From: Amorphus orientalis
GTDB lineage: Bacteria > Pseudomonadota > Alphaproteobacteria > Rhizobiales > Amorphaceae
Direction of reading: 5' to 3'
Assembly: GCF_030814015.1 (NCBI RefSeq)
Contig: NZ_JAUSUL010000007.1
Coordinates: forward strand, 1-64,000
DNA length: 64,000 nt
The notes beneath the pieces were generated by a model. It made no database searches. It was not told the origin of the DNA and was given only the letters and a program-made list of their open reading frames with translations. The position numbers and the translations under genes were made by a program. Shown here one piece after another: positions 1-10,660 of the stretch (positions within the stretch are counted from its first letter, which is position 1; each line of letters begins with the position of its first letter).

Positions 1-92
1 AGATCGTTCGGGCCGCCTCCGACCTCTCCGACCAGGCCACCTCGCTGCGCGCCCAGGTCGACGCCTTCGTCTCCCGCGTCCGCGCGGCCTGA
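1..92 (+). CDS. methyl-accepting chemotaxis protein, 3' end only
   Basis: Only the last 29 codons of a gene that begins outside the window are present, ending at a TGA at 90-92. The reading frame begins at base 3 and gives IVRAASDLSDQATSLRAQVD, then a short tail ending FVSRVRAA. An alternating small/Leu heptad followed by a Phe-Leu/Val tail is the usual C-terminus of chemoreceptor signalling domains. It lies 81 bases upstream of cheA on the same strand, the expected place for a receptor co-transcribed with a che operon. The family call rests on a short stretch. Confidence 0.7.
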   Translation, partial: IVRAASDLSDQATSLRAQVDAFVSRVRAA

Positions 93-173
93 TCGAACCC
101 ATCGTAGCCGTCGGCGGCCCTCACCGCCGCCGACGGACCAAGAGCAACCACATCAACTCGCTGGATACGTGCC

Positions 174-2945
174 ATGGATGACCTGCTGAGCGAGTTCCTG
201 ACCGAGACGAACGAGAACCTCGATGTCGCCGACACCGAACTCGTCAAGTTCGAACAGGATCCGAACAACGCCGATATTCTGAACAACATCTTCCGGCTCG
301 TGCACACCATCAAAGGCACGTGCGGATTCATCGGGCTTCCCCGCCTCGCTACGCTGACCCATGCAGCCGAAACGCTGATGGACCGCTTCCGCGAAGGCAT
401 GGCTGTCACGCCGGAAGCCGTGACCCTGGTTCTGTCCACGATCGACCGGGTCAAGGAGATCCTGGCCGCGATCGAGGCCAGCGAGGGCAAGGAGCCGGAG
501 GGGTCCGACGAGGATCTCATCAGCCAGCTCGAGACCCTGGCCGCCGGCGGCTCGCTCGAGGGCGAGGTCGTCGTTGAGGCGGACGCCGTGGTCGTCGAAG
601 AGGTTGTCGAGGAAGCCGCGACCGAAGAGGCCAGCCCGGCCGACGACGATCTGGACGAACTCGAGCGCCTGTTCCGCGAGACCGAGGTCGAGCCGCCGAA
701 GCCGATGGCCAAGCCGGCCGCCGAGGCCGAAGCCGAGGCTGCGGAGCCGCGCCTGGTCGAAGAGCCCGCTCCGGCTCCGGCCAAGGCGGCGGAACCAGAG
801 GCCACGGCTGCGAAGCCGGCAGCCGCGTCCAAGCCGACATCCGCCTCCAAGCCGGCCTCCGGCGAGGAGCATCAGCAGCAGCAGACCTCGAACGTCTCCT
901 CGCAGTCGATCCGCGTCAGCGTCGAGACCCTCGAGAACCTGATGACCACGGTTTCCGAGCTGGTGCTGACCCGCAACCAGCTGATGGAGATCGCCCGCCG
1001 CTCCGAAGACGCCGACTACAAGGTGTCGCTGCAGCGCCTCTCCACCGTGACCGGCGAGCTGCAGGAAGCGGTGATGCGCACCCGCATGCAGCCGATCGGC
1101 AATGCCTGGCAGAAGCTGCCGCGCATCGTCCGCGACCTGGCCCGCGAGCTCAACAAGCAGGTTGAGCTCGAGATGACCGGTGCGGATACGGAACTCGACC
1201 GGCAGGTGCTGGATCTGATCAAGGATCCGCTCACCCACATGGTGCGCAACTCCGCCGATCACGGCCTGGAGACCCCGCTCGAGCGCCGGGCTGCCGGAAA
1301 GCCGGAGAAAGGCACGATCCGCCTGTCCGCCTATCATGAAGGCGGCCACATCGTCATCGAGATCGCCGACGACGGCAAAGGCCTGAACGTCGAGAAGATC
1401 AAGGCGAAGGCGATCGAGAACGGGCTGACCACCGAAGCCGACGTCGCCAAGATGACGGAGGCCCAGATCTTCCGCTTCATCTTCGCGGCCGGCTTCTCGA
1501 CCGCGGCGGCGGTGACGAGCGTCTCCGGTCGCGGTGTCGGCATGGACGTGGTCCGCTCCAATATCGAGCTCATCGGCGGCAGCGTCGAAGTGCGCTCGAA
1601 GACGGGCGAAGGCTCGACCTTCTATGTGAAGATCCCGCTGACGCTGGCGATCGTCCCCGCCCTCATCGTCGCCTCCGGCGGCGAGCGGTTCGCGATCCCG
1701 CAGCTGTCGGTGGTCGAGCTGGTCCGGATCCAGGCCAACTCCGAGCACACGATCGAGCGGCTGAAGGGCGCCAACGTCCTGCGTCTGCGTGACCGTCTGC
1801 TGCCGATCTTCCCGCTCTCGGAGCTGCTGGAAGTGGCCGAAGCCGACGAGACCAACCTGGAGGACTCCTTCATCGCGGTCATCCAGGTGGGCAACCAGAA
1901 ATTCGGTCTGGTCGTCGACGCCGTCTTCCACACGGAAGAAATCGTCGTGAAGCCGATGACCTCGCGGCTGCGTCACATCGGCATGTTCTCCGGCAGCACC
2001 ATCCTTGGCGACGGCCGTGTGATCATGATCATCGATCCCAACGGTGTCGCTCAGTTCGCCGAGACGACCATCGACGTCGGCCAGGCGGAGAGCAAGGAAG
2101 AGGCGGAAGTCAGCGCGGAAGAGCATCACGAGACGATGTCGATCCTGCTGGTCCGCGCCGGAACGCCGGAACCGAAGGCCGTGCCGCTTTCGCTCATCAC
2201 CCGACTGGAAGAGATCGCGGTCGACCGCATCGAGCACGCCAACGGACAGTCCATGGTTCAGTACCGCGGCACGCTGATCCCGCTGGTCTACGTGCACGAA
2301 GCCTCGCGCGCCAAAGCCGAGGGTTCGGTTCCGGTTCTCATCTTCACCGAGGAAGGCCGTTCGGTCGGCCTCGTGGTGGACGAGATCGTGGACATCGTGG
2401 AGGACCGTCTCGACGTTCAGCTCCCCTGCGACACCCCCGGGGCCCGCGGTGCGGCGATCGTGCACGGACAGGCGACCGCCGTCCTCGACATCGGTCACTT
2501 CCTGACCTCCGCCTACAAGGACTGGTACGAGCACGGGTCGGACGACGGTCTGAGCAGCAAGGGGACCCTGGTCCTCGTCGACGACAGTCCGTTCTACCGC
2601 AACCTCATCGAGCCGGTGCTGACTGAAGCCGGATACGAGGTCAAATCCTTCGCGGATGCGACGCGGGCGCTGGACTATCTCCAGAACGGCGGACACGTCG
2701 ACATCGTCCTCTCCGACCTCGATCTGCCGAAGATCGATGGGTTCGAGTTCGCGGAGACGCTGCGCGCCGAGCCGAGCTTCGCCCAGCTCCCGATCATCGC
2801 CGTCTCCGGCGGCAAGTGCACGCCCCAGAAGGTTCAGCGCGCACGGGTTGCCGGCTTTACCGACTTCGTCGCCAAGTTCGATCAGGCCGGCCTGCTCGCC
2901 GCCCTGGACGATGTTGGCCAGCACATCCAGGAAGTGGCCGCATGA
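174..2945 (+). CDS. cheA: hybrid chemotaxis histidine kinase CheA with C-terminal receiver
   Basis: Cytoplasmic histidine kinase (923 aa) that takes signals from chemoreceptors and passes phosphate to CheY and CheB. Domains in order: HPt (about 1-105) with phosphoacceptor His44 in RLVHTIKGTCGF; an Ala/Pro/Glu-rich linker (about 110-240) and no recognisable P2 domain; dimerisation helices (about 245-310, SVETLENLMTTVSELVLTRN); an HATPase domain (about 340-480) with the HMVRNSADHGLE N-box and the GRGVGMDVV G-box; two consecutive CheW-like domains (about 485-625 and 650-790); and a receiver (about 800-920) with VLVDDSPFYR and SDLDLPKIDGFEF. ATG174 is the first good start. The stop overlaps the cheW start as ATGA, so translation is probably coupled. 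Receiver-bearing CheA proteins are known, for example Azospirillum CheA1. The tandem CheW repeat is less common. Confidence 0.96.
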   Translation: MDDLLSEFLTETNENLDVADTELVKFEQDPNNADILNNIFRLVHTIKGTCGFIGLPRLATLTHAAETLMDRFREGMAVTPEAVTLVLSTIDRVKEILAAIEASEGKEPEGSDEDLISQLETLAAGGSLEGEVVVEADAVVVEEVVEEAATEEASPADDDLDELERLFRETEVEPPKPMAKPAAEAEAEAAEPRLVEEPAPAPAKAAEPEATAAKPAAASKPTSASKPASGEEHQQQQTSNVSSQSIRVSVETLENLMTTVSELVLTRNQLMEIARRSEDADYKVSLQRLSTVTGELQEAVMRTRMQPIGNAWQKLPRIVRDLARELNKQVELEMTGADTELDRQVLDLIKDPLTHMVRNSADHGLETPLERRAAGKPEKGTIRLSAYHEGGHIVIEIADDGKGLNVEKIKAKAIENGLTTEADVAKMTEAQIFRFIFAAGFSTAAAVTSVSGRGVGMDVVRSNIELIGGSVEVRSKTGEGSTFYVKIPLTLAIVPALIVASGGERFAIPQLSVVELVRIQANSEHTIERLKGANVLRLRDRLLPIFPLSELLEVAEADETNLEDSFIAVIQVGNQKFGLVVDAVFHTEEIVVKPMTSRLRHIGMFSGSTILGDGRVIMIIDPNGVAQFAETTIDVGQAESKEEAEVSAEEHHETMSILLVRAGTPEPKAVPLSLITRLEEIAVDRIEHANGQSMVQYRGTLIPLVYVHEASRAKAEGSVPVLIFTEEGRSVGLVVDEIVDIVEDRLDVQLPCDTPGARGAAIVHGQATAVLDIGHFLTSAYKDWYEHGSDDGLSSKGTLVLVDDSPFYRNLIEPVLTEAGYEVKSFADATRALDYLQNGGHVDIVLSDLDLPKIDGFEFAETLRAEPSFAQLPIIAVSGGKCTPQKVQRARVAGFTDFVAKFDQAGLLAALDDVGQHIQEVAA

Positions 2946-3415
2946 GCAGCATCAAGACCACCCACGACGTCCTGACGTCCGAGCGTCAATTCGTCACCGC
3001 CCGTGTCGCGGGCAAGCTCTTCGGGCTCCCGATCGAGGCGGTCCACGAGGTGTTCGCCCCCGAAGGCATCACCCGCGTGCCCCTGTCTCCCCCGGAGATC
3101 GAGGGCGTCCTCAACCTGCGCGGCCGCATCGTCACCATGATCGACGTGCGGCAGATGCTGGGGTTCGAGAGCACCGACGTCGACACGCGGATGGCCATCG
3201 GCCTGGAAGACCGCAACGAGACCTTCGGGCTGATCGTGGACGAGGTCGGTGAGGTGTTCGCACTGGACACCTCGGCGGCCGAGCCCACTCCGACCAATCT
3301 CGACAAGCGCTGGGCGGACGTCGTGAAGGGCGTCCACCGGCTTCCCGGCGAGCTGCTTCTGCTGCTCGACGTGAAACGAGTGCTCGGCGGCATCGCCACC
3401 GCCGAGGCTGCCTGA
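2942..3415 (+). CDS. cheW: chemotaxis coupling protein CheW
   Basis: Adaptor (157 aa) that links CheA to chemoreceptors in signalling arrays. A single CheW domain fills the protein: ARVAGKLFGLPIEAVHEVF, then ITRVPLSPPEIEGVLNLRGR, IVTMIDVRQMLG, GLIVDEVGEVF and a C-terminal LLLLDVKRVL strand. Its ATG lies inside the cheA stop (ATGA). The length is normal for the family. It sits between cheA and cheY in a cheA-W-Y-B-R operon. Confidence 0.96.
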   Translation: MSSIKTTHDVLTSERQFVTARVAGKLFGLPIEAVHEVFAPEGITRVPLSPPEIEGVLNLRGRIVTMIDVRQMLGFESTDVDTRMAIGLEDRNETFGLIVDEVGEVFALDTSAAEPTPTNLDKRWADVVKGVHRLPGELLLLLDVKRVLGGIATAEAA

Positions 3416-3435
3416 TCGGGCCTCAAACCGCGAGA

Positions 3436-3819
3436 ATGACGATGTCAAAAACGTGTCTGGTGGTCGACGACTCCCGTGTGGTGCGCCGTGCTGCGCGCGC
3501 CATCCTCGAGGAGCTCGCATTCGAAGTCACCGAGGCTGAAAACGGCGAGGTCGCGCTGGAACAGTGCAGCGCGGCCATGCCGGACGCCATCCTGCTGGAC
3601 TGGAATATGCCGAAGGCGGATGGCCCCTCTTTCCTGCGTGCCCTCAGAGCCCGTCCCGATGGCGACGAGCCCAAGGTGATCTTCTGCACGACGGAAAGCG
3701 ATCTCGATCGCATCAGCACGGCGATCGAGATCGGAGCGAACGAATACATCATGAAGCCGTTCGATTCCGAAATAATAAAAGAAAAACTCAGCGAAGTTGG
3801 GCTGATCGACCCGAACTGA
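3436..3819 (+). CDS. cheY: chemotaxis response regulator CheY
   Basis: Single-domain receiver (127 aa) that carries the CheA signal to the flagellar motor or another output. Numbered from ATG3436, Asp11/Asp12 form the acidic pocket (VVDDSRVVRR), Asp55 is the phosphoacceptor (ILLDWNMPKADG), Thr85 and Lys107 (NEYIMKPFD) complete the switch. A second in-frame ATG at 3442 (MSKTCLVVDD) could be the true start. It sits 20 bases after cheW in the same operon. The 3' end has an A-rich run (aaataataaaagaaaa) that is locally unlike the GC-rich surroundings. Confidence 0.95.
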   Translation: MTMSKTCLVVDDSRVVRRAARAILEELAFEVTEAENGEVALEQCSAAMPDAILLDWNMPKADGPSFLRALRARPDGDEPKVIFCTTESDLDRISTAIEIGANEYIMKPFDSEIIKEKLSEVGLIDPN

Positions 3820-3856
3820 CGTTCGTTCGGGTTGCCCAATCAAGAGGATCCTACGG

Positions 3857-5041
3857 ATGCCCGCCCCCGCCCTTTCCACTGCTCCTGCAAAGGACCTTGG
3901 GTCCAACCCGATCCGGGTGATGATCGTCGACGATTCGACCGTCATCCGGTCGGTTCTCAAATCCTGGATCACCGAAGTTCCGGAACTGACGGTCGTTGCC
4001 ACCCATATCAACGGCCGCCGGGCGGCGGACGACGTAGCGCGGGCGCAGCCCGACGTCGTCATCCTCGATCTCGAAATGCCCGAGATGGATGGGATGACGG
4101 CCCTCCCCCTGATCCTCGAGCGCAAGCCCGGCACCATCGTGCTGGTGGCCTCGACGCTGACGCGGCGCGGCGCGGAGGTGAGCCTTCGGGCGCTTACCCT
4201 CGGCGCGGCCGACTATATCGCCAAGCCGGAAGGCACTGCCGGGATGCGCTCGGCGGATGATTTCCGCCGCGATCTCCTGAACAAGGTGAAGCAGCTCGGC
4301 GCCCGCGCCCGCGGTGTGCGGATCCGGCCCGGCGATCCGACGGCGGCCCCGGCGCACGCCCCCGCCGCAGCGGCCGCGCCGGCCGCCGCCGCACCGGCTG
4401 CTGCCGCCCCGCGCCCGGTCGGCGCTCCGCCACGCCTGCGGACCTACGCCCGCGGCCCGGTGCCGGCTCTGGTCATCGGCAGCTCCACCGGCGGGCCCCA
4501 GGCCCTCGGCCGGGTGCTCACGGCGATCGGCAAGTCGATCGATCACGTTCCGGTGCTGATCACCCAGCACATGCCGCCCACGTTCACCGCGATCCTCGCC
4601 GAGCACATGGCCCGGGCGGCCGGTCGTCCGGCGACGGAAGGCAAGGACAACGAGCCGATCGAGGCCGGCCACATCTACGTGGCGCCTGGCGGCCGGCACA
4701 TGATCGTCGCCAAGTCCGGCGGCCGGCCGGTGATCAGGCTCACCGACGATCCGCCCGTCAATTTCTGCCGTCCTTCGGTGGATTCGCTCTTCTTTTCCGC
4801 CGCAAGCGTCTACGGCGCAGGCCTGCTCGGAGTGGTCCTGACAGGCATGGGCGCCGATGGCGCCAAGGGCGCCATTTCCATCGCCGACAACGGCGGCAGC
4901 ATCATCGCCCAGGACGAAGCCAGCAGCGTGGTCTGGGGCATGCCCGGCGCCACCGTCGCGGCCGGCGCGGCCTGCGAAGTCCTTTCCCTCGACGACGTCG
5001 GCCCGAAGGTCGCCCGCCTACTCTCCGGAGCACGTGTATGA
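3857..5041 (+). CDS. cheB: protein-glutamate methylesterase/glutaminase CheB
   Basis: Removes methyl groups from receptor glutamates during adaptation and can deamidate receptor glutamines. The 394-aa protein has an N-terminal receiver (about 17-135; MIVDDSTVIRSVLKSW, phosphoacceptor in VVILDLEMPEMDGM). A roughly 40-residue Ala/Pro linker follows (about 155-195), then the methylesterase domain (about 205-392). The catalytic triad is visible as Ser in IGSSTGGPQAL, His in ITQHMPP and Asp in TGMGADGAKG. ATG3857 is followed at once by an Ala/Pro stretch before the receiver. The stop overlaps the cheR start (ATGA). Confidence 0.96.
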   Translation: MPAPALSTAPAKDLGSNPIRVMIVDDSTVIRSVLKSWITEVPELTVVATHINGRRAADDVARAQPDVVILDLEMPEMDGMTALPLILERKPGTIVLVASTLTRRGAEVSLRALTLGAADYIAKPEGTAGMRSADDFRRDLLNKVKQLGARARGVRIRPGDPTAAPAHAPAAAAAPAAAAPAAAAPRPVGAPPRLRTYARGPVPALVIGSSTGGPQALGRVLTAIGKSIDHVPVLITQHMPPTFTAILAEHMARAAGRPATEGKDNEPIEAGHIYVAPGGRHMIVAKSGGRPVIRLTDDPPVNFCRPSVDSLFFSAASVYGAGLLGVVLTGMGADGAKGAISIADNGGSIIAQDEASSVVWGMPGATVAAGAACEVLSLDDVGPKVARLLSGARV

Positions 5042-5886
5042 TCCCCCAGGCCGACTACGAGTATCTGCAGCGCTTCCTGAAGACGAAGTCCGGGCTCGCC
5101 CTGTCGCCCGACAAGCAGTACCTTCTGGAAAGCAGGCTGAACCCGATCGCCCGCGAATTCGGTCTGAAATCGGTCGGCGAACTCGCCCAGTTCCTGCGCC
5201 GGCCCGGTAGCGAAAAAGCGGCCGACAAGGTCGTGGACGCGATGACCACGAACGAGTCCCTGTTCTTCCGGGACAAGCACCCGTTCGAGGCCTTCACCAA
5301 CCGCATGCTGCCGACCCTGCTCGCGAACCGTCCGAGCCACCAGCCGATCCGGATCTGGTGCGCGGCGGCCTCGTCGGGACAGGAGCCCTATTCGCTGGCC
5401 ATGCTTCTGGCGGAGAATCCTGCGCTCAGCGCCGGCCGCCGTTTCGAGATCATCGGAACCGATATCTCCACCGAGATCATCGAGAAGGCGAAGCGGGGCA
5501 TCTATTCCCAGTTCGAGGTCCAGCGCGGCCTGTCGGTCCACTATCTGGTCCGTTACTTCTCCAAGGTGGGCGACGACTGGCAGGTCTCCGACAAGATCCG
5601 GCAGGCGGTCAGCTACCGCAAGCTCAACCTGCTGGACCCGTTCGTGGGCATGGGTCAGTTCGACATCGTCTTCTGCCGAAACGTGCTGATCTATTTCGAC
5701 AACGACCAGAAGATCGACGTGCTGAACCGGATCGTGAAGCTCATGCCGTCGGACGGCTTCCTCGTGCTCGGCGGTGCGGAAAGCGTGATCGGGCTGACCG
5801 ACAAGTTCCAGCCGGATACCAGCCGCTGCCTGTTCCGGCCGCAGACGACGGCCACGGCCGGCAACCGCCTGGCCGCAGCGCGCTGA
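5038..5886 (+). CDS. cheR: chemotaxis protein methyltransferase CheR
   Basis: SAM-dependent methyltransferase (282 aa) that methylates chemoreceptor glutamates, opposing CheB. The N-terminal helical CheR domain (about 5-75) precedes a Rossmann methyltransferase domain (about 80-270) with RIWCAAASSGQEPYSLAM (SAM loop), EIIGTDISTEIIEKAK and FDIVFCRNVLIYFD. It lacks the TPR or coiled-coil extensions of some relatives. It is the last gene of the che operon. A strong GC hairpin lies just beyond it, before the convergent guaA. Confidence 0.96.
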   Translation: MIPQADYEYLQRFLKTKSGLALSPDKQYLLESRLNPIAREFGLKSVGELAQFLRRPGSEKAADKVVDAMTTNESLFFRDKHPFEAFTNRMLPTLLANRPSHQPIRIWCAAASSGQEPYSLAMLLAENPALSAGRRFEIIGTDISTEIIEKAKRGIYSQFEVQRGLSVHYLVRYFSKVGDDWQVSDKIRQAVSYRKLNLLDPFVGMGQFDIVFCRNVLIYFDNDQKIDVLNRIVKLMPSDGFLVLGGAESVIGLTDKFQPDTSRCLFRPQTTATAGNRLAAAR

Positions 5887-5912
5887 GACTGGAACGTCTG
5901 GATACGAGAAAG

Positions 5913-5943
5913 CGCAGGGCGGACGGACCCGTACCGCCCTGCG
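5913..5943. terminator. hairpin between convergent cheR and guaA
   Basis: A perfect 10-bp inverted repeat, CGCAGGGCGG / CCGCCCTGCG, with an 11-base loop sits between the ends of cheR (+) and guaA (-). There is no clear U tract on either side, so intrinsic termination is an inference from position and stem strength. It could serve both strands. Confidence 0.5.
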
Positions 5944-5990
5944 TCACAGAGACGACCTGACGGCTTCCGACTGCGCCGATCCCCGTCGGA

Positions 5991-7559
5991 TCATTCCCAC
6001 TCGATGGTGCCGGGCGGCTTCGAGGTCACGTCGTAGACGACGCGGTTGATGCCCTTCACCTCGTTGATGATCCGGGTCGCAGCGCGGCCGAGGAAGGCCA
6101 TGTCGAACGGGTAGAAGTCGGCCGTCATGCCGTCGACCGAGGTCACCGCCCTGAGCGCACAGACGAAGTCGTAGGTGCGCCCGTCGCCCATGACGCCCAC
6201 GGTCTGCACCGGCAGCAGCACGGCGAAGGCCTGCCAGATGGCATCGTAAAGGCCCGCCTTGCGGATCTCGTCGAGATAGATCGCATCGGCGTTGCGCAGG
6301 ATTTCCAGCTTCTCGCGGGTGACCCCGCCGGGGCAGCGGATGGCCAGTCCCGGTCCCGGGAACGGATGGCGTCCGACGAAGCTCTCCGGCAGACCCAGCG
6401 TCCGGCCGAGCGCCCTCACCTCGTCCTTGAAGAGTTCCCGCAGCGGCTCCACCAGCTTCATGTTCATGCGGTCCGGCAGGCCGCCGACATTGTGGTGGGA
6501 CTTGATGGTGACCGACGGGCCGCCGGCGAACGACACGCTTTCGATGACGTCCGGATAGAGCGTGCCCTGGGCCAGGAAATCGGCCCCGCCGATCTTCTTC
6601 GCCTCCGCCTCGAACACGTCGATGAAGAGCTTGCCGATGGTCTTGCGCTTGGCTTCCGGATCCGCCACGCCCTCCAGCGCGGAGATGAACAGATCCGACA
6701 CGTCCACGTGCACCAGCGGGATGTTGTAGTGGTTGCGGAACATGGAGACGACCTCCTCGGCCTCATGCTTCCGCAGGAGGCCGTGGTCGACGAAGATGCA
6801 GGTGAGCTGGTCGCCGATCGCCTCGTGCAGCAGCACCGCCGCGACCGAGGAATCCACGCCCCCGGAGAGACCGCAGATCACCTTCGAGGAGCCGACCTGC
6901 TCGCGGATCTTCTCCTTGGCCTCTTCCCGGAAGGCGGCCATGGTCCAGTCGCCGGTGCAGCCGGCGATCTTGCGCACAAAATTCTCGATCAGCTTCGCGC
7001 CATCCGGCGTGTGCACCACCTCCGGGTGGAACATCAGCCCGTAGACCTTGCGCTCCGGATTGCCGAACACCGCGTACGGCGCCCCGTCCGACTTGGCGTA
7101 GACCGCAAAGCCCTCCGGCAAGCGCACCACCCGGTCGCCATGGCTCATCCAGACCTGATGATGCTCGCCCGTCGCCCACACACCCTCGAACAGGGGGCAG
7201 TCGGCAACGACCTCGACCATGGCCCGGCCGAACTCGCGGTGGTCCGAAGGCTCGGCCTCGCCGCCCATCTGCACGCAGAGCGTCATCTGGCCGTAGCAGA
7301 TGCCGAGCACCGGAATACCCGCATCGAACACCGCCTGGGGCGCCCGGGGGCTGCCCAGCTCCGCGGTGGACGCCGGTCCGCCTGAGAGAATGACGGCGGA
7401 GGGTCGGGTGCGGTGGAAAGCCTCTTCGGCGGACTGGAACGGAACGATCTCGCAGTAGACCCCCGCCTCGCGCACCCGGCGCGCGATCAGCTGGGTCACC
7501 TGGCTGCCGAAATCGATGATGAGGACGAAGTCGTGGCGGTCGGCGGGGCGTTCGGTCAT
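5991..7559 (-). CDS. guaA: GMP synthase (glutamine-hydrolysing)
   Basis: Converts XMP, glutamine and ATP to GMP, the last step of guanine nucleotide synthesis. The 522-aa protein has a class I glutamine amidotransferase domain (about 10-205) with nucleophile Cys in ILGICYGQM and His/Glu in MFHPEVVHT. An ATP-pyrophosphatase domain follows with the P-loop [12 protein letters not shown] (about 230), and then the dimerisation domain ending in the typical [14 protein letters not shown]7559 is well placed. It lies downstream of an rRNA methyltransferase and guaB on the same strand, so both GMP-branch enzymes are close together. Confidence 0.97.
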   Translation of the reverse strand: MTERPADRHDFVLIIDFGSQVTQLIARRVREAGVYCEIVPFQSAEEAFHRTRPSAVILSGGPASTAELGSPRAPQAVFDAGIPVLGICYGQMTLCVQMGGEAEPSDHREFGRAMVEVVADCPLFEGVWATGEHHQVWMSHGDRVVRLPEGFAVYAKSDGAPYAVFGNPERKVYGLMFHPEVVHTPDGAKLIENFVRKIAGCTGDWTMAAFREEAKEKIREQVGSSKVICGLSGGVDSSVAAVLLHEAIGDQLTCIFVDHGLLRKHEAEEVVSMFRNHYNIPLVHVDVSDLFISALEGVADPEAKRKTIGKLFIDVFEAEAKKIGGADFLAQGTLYPDVIESVSFAGGPSVTIKSHHNVGGLPDRMNMKLVEPLRELFKDEVRALGRTLGLPESFVGRHPFPGPGLAIRCPGGVTREKLEILRNADAIYLDEIRKAGLYDAIWQAFAVLLPVQTVGVMGDGRTYDFVCALRAVTSVDGMTADFYPFDMAFLGRAATRIINEVKGINRVVYDVTSKPPGTIEWE

Positions 7560-7602
7560 CGGTGCAGCATCCGCAGGCGAAGGGACGGAGGGAGTGGATG
7601 GG

Positions 7603-8883
7603 TCACCCGGCGCGCTCCATCACGCAGACGAAGAACCCGTCGGTCTTCGTGGTGGCGGGCGAGAGCAGCAGGCCATTGGGGACGGTGCGGGCCGGCACGG
7701 CATTGAGCGCCTCGCCCTTGATGCGCTCGACCGGGAGCGGCGCGAACGAGGGATGGCGGCGCAGGAAGGAGTCGATGCGCCCGCTGTTTTCGTCCGCGAA
7801 GACCGAGCAGGTCACGTAGATCAGGCGGCCGCCGGGCCGGACATGGCGTGCCCCCTCGTCGAGCACCTGCGACTGCTCCATCATCCGGGCTTCCAGCGCG
7901 GCCGGCGTGAGGCGCCACTTGGTGTCCGGACGCCGGCGCCAGACGCCGGACCCGGTACACGGCGCGTCGACGAACACCCGGTCCATCTTGCCCAGGAGCC
8001 CCTTGAGGTCGGAGTCGGCGGAATGAACCTGAACGTTACGGGTCCCGGCCCGGCGCAGCCGGTCGAAGATCGACTTCAGCCGCGTCTTGTCCCGATCGTA
8101 GGCGTGAACCTGGCCGCGATTGTTCATCTCGGCGGCGAGCGCCAGCGTCTTGCCGCCGGCCCCGGCGCAGAGATCGAGCACCTGTTCGCCCGGCTCCGCA
8201 CCCGCCAGCAGGACGGCGAGCTGGCTCGCCTCGTCCTGAACCTCGAACCAGCCCTTCTGGTAGCCGGGTTCGTTGGTGACGTTGGCCGAGCGGTCGAAAT
8301 CGGAGCCTGCGCCGATCCGCACGCCGAGCGGCGACCACGGCGTCGCCTTCGCTCCGAACTGGTCGAGCGCTTTCAGGACCTTGTCGCGGCCGGCTTTCAG
8401 GGAATTGGCACGCACGTCGATCGGCGCCCGCGCCGCCAGCGCGGCGGCCTCATCCACCCAGTGCTCCTTGAAGGTGGCGCGCAGCTGCGGCTCGATCCAT
8501 TCCGGCACGTCGGCCCGGATGTGGGCCGGCGCCTTGTCGAGCGAGGCGTTGCTGAGCAGCGTCCGCTCGACCGCGGTCGGCGGCTCCGGCCCATGCTCGT
8601 CGCCGGCCATGAAGTCGGCGAGGGTTTCCAGGTTCCAGCCCCAGCGATAGGCGAGCGTCCCCAGCACGATCGCGCGGGCCGTCTCCTGATCCATCAACCA
8701 GGCCGAGGACGAGCGCCAGCGCACTGCGTCGAAGACCAGGTTGCCAATCGCCGCCCGGTCGCCGGACCCGGCGAACCGGTGCGCATTGCCCCAGTCCTTC
8801 AGGACCTCGGCAATCGGTCGATGTTGGGTCTCGACGGTCTCAAGAACCTCGATCGCCGCCTGAATGCGCCCACCGATCCGCAT
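7603..8883 (-). CDS. RsmB/NOP2-family rRNA (cytosine-C5) methyltransferase
   Basis: 426-aa SAM-dependent RNA m5C methyltransferase of the Sun/NOP2 family. The N-terminal part (about 1-130) is the NusB-like/RNA-binding region. The catalytic domain has the SAM-binding [19 protein letters not shown] (about 235), motif IV with catalytic-site Cys in [19 protein letters not shown], and motif [13 protein letters not shown] with the second Cys. It is probably an RsmB-like enzyme acting on 16S rRNA, but paralogues in this family have different targets, so no gene symbol is given. Start ATG8883. It lies between guaB and guaA, 37 and 43 bases away, so the three genes may be one operon. Confidence 0.9.
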   Translation of the reverse strand: MRIGGRIQAAIEVLETVETQHRPIAEVLKDWGNAHRFAGSGDRAAIGNLVFDAVRWRSSSAWLMDQETARAIVLGTLAYRWGWNLETLADFMAGDEHGPEPPTAVERTLLSNASLDKAPAHIRADVPEWIEPQLRATFKEHWVDEAAALAARAPIDVRANSLKAGRDKVLKALDQFGAKATPWSPLGVRIGAGSDFDRSANVTNEPGYQKGWFEVQDEASQLAVLLAGAEPGEQVLDLCAGAGGKTLALAAEMNNRGQVHAYDRDKTRLKSIFDRLRRAGTRNVQVHSADSDLKGLLGKMDRVFVDAPCTGSGVWRRRPDTKWRLTPAALEARMMEQSQVLDEGARHVRPGGRLIYVTCSVFADENSGRIDSFLRRHPSFAPLPVERIKGEALNAVPARTVPNGLLLSPATTKTDGFFVCVMERAG

Positions 8884-8920
8884 GGATTATCGCCCCGTCC
8901 GGCCTGCGGACCCCGACCGA

Positions 8921-10510
<1,590 letters not shown>

Positions 10511-10660
10511 CTATGCGGTGGCGCAGGTCATTACCACGACGAACTGCAACGCGCAAAATGCCGTATACGCATGGCTGCCAGTTGCTGTCCCGCTGCGGCG
10601 TCCGGGCTATGTCCCGTGTCATGCCGTCCCGGCTCCGGGCCGGGTCCCATGTCCTGAAAT

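Noticed and set aside
153-2924. A 923-codon antisense open frame opposite cheA
   Set aside because: The sense frame has all CheA domains. Long antisense frames are normal in GC-rich genes, because stop codons are rare in the complementary frame, and the translation (many Asp/Arg/Gly/Val repeats) looks like no protein.
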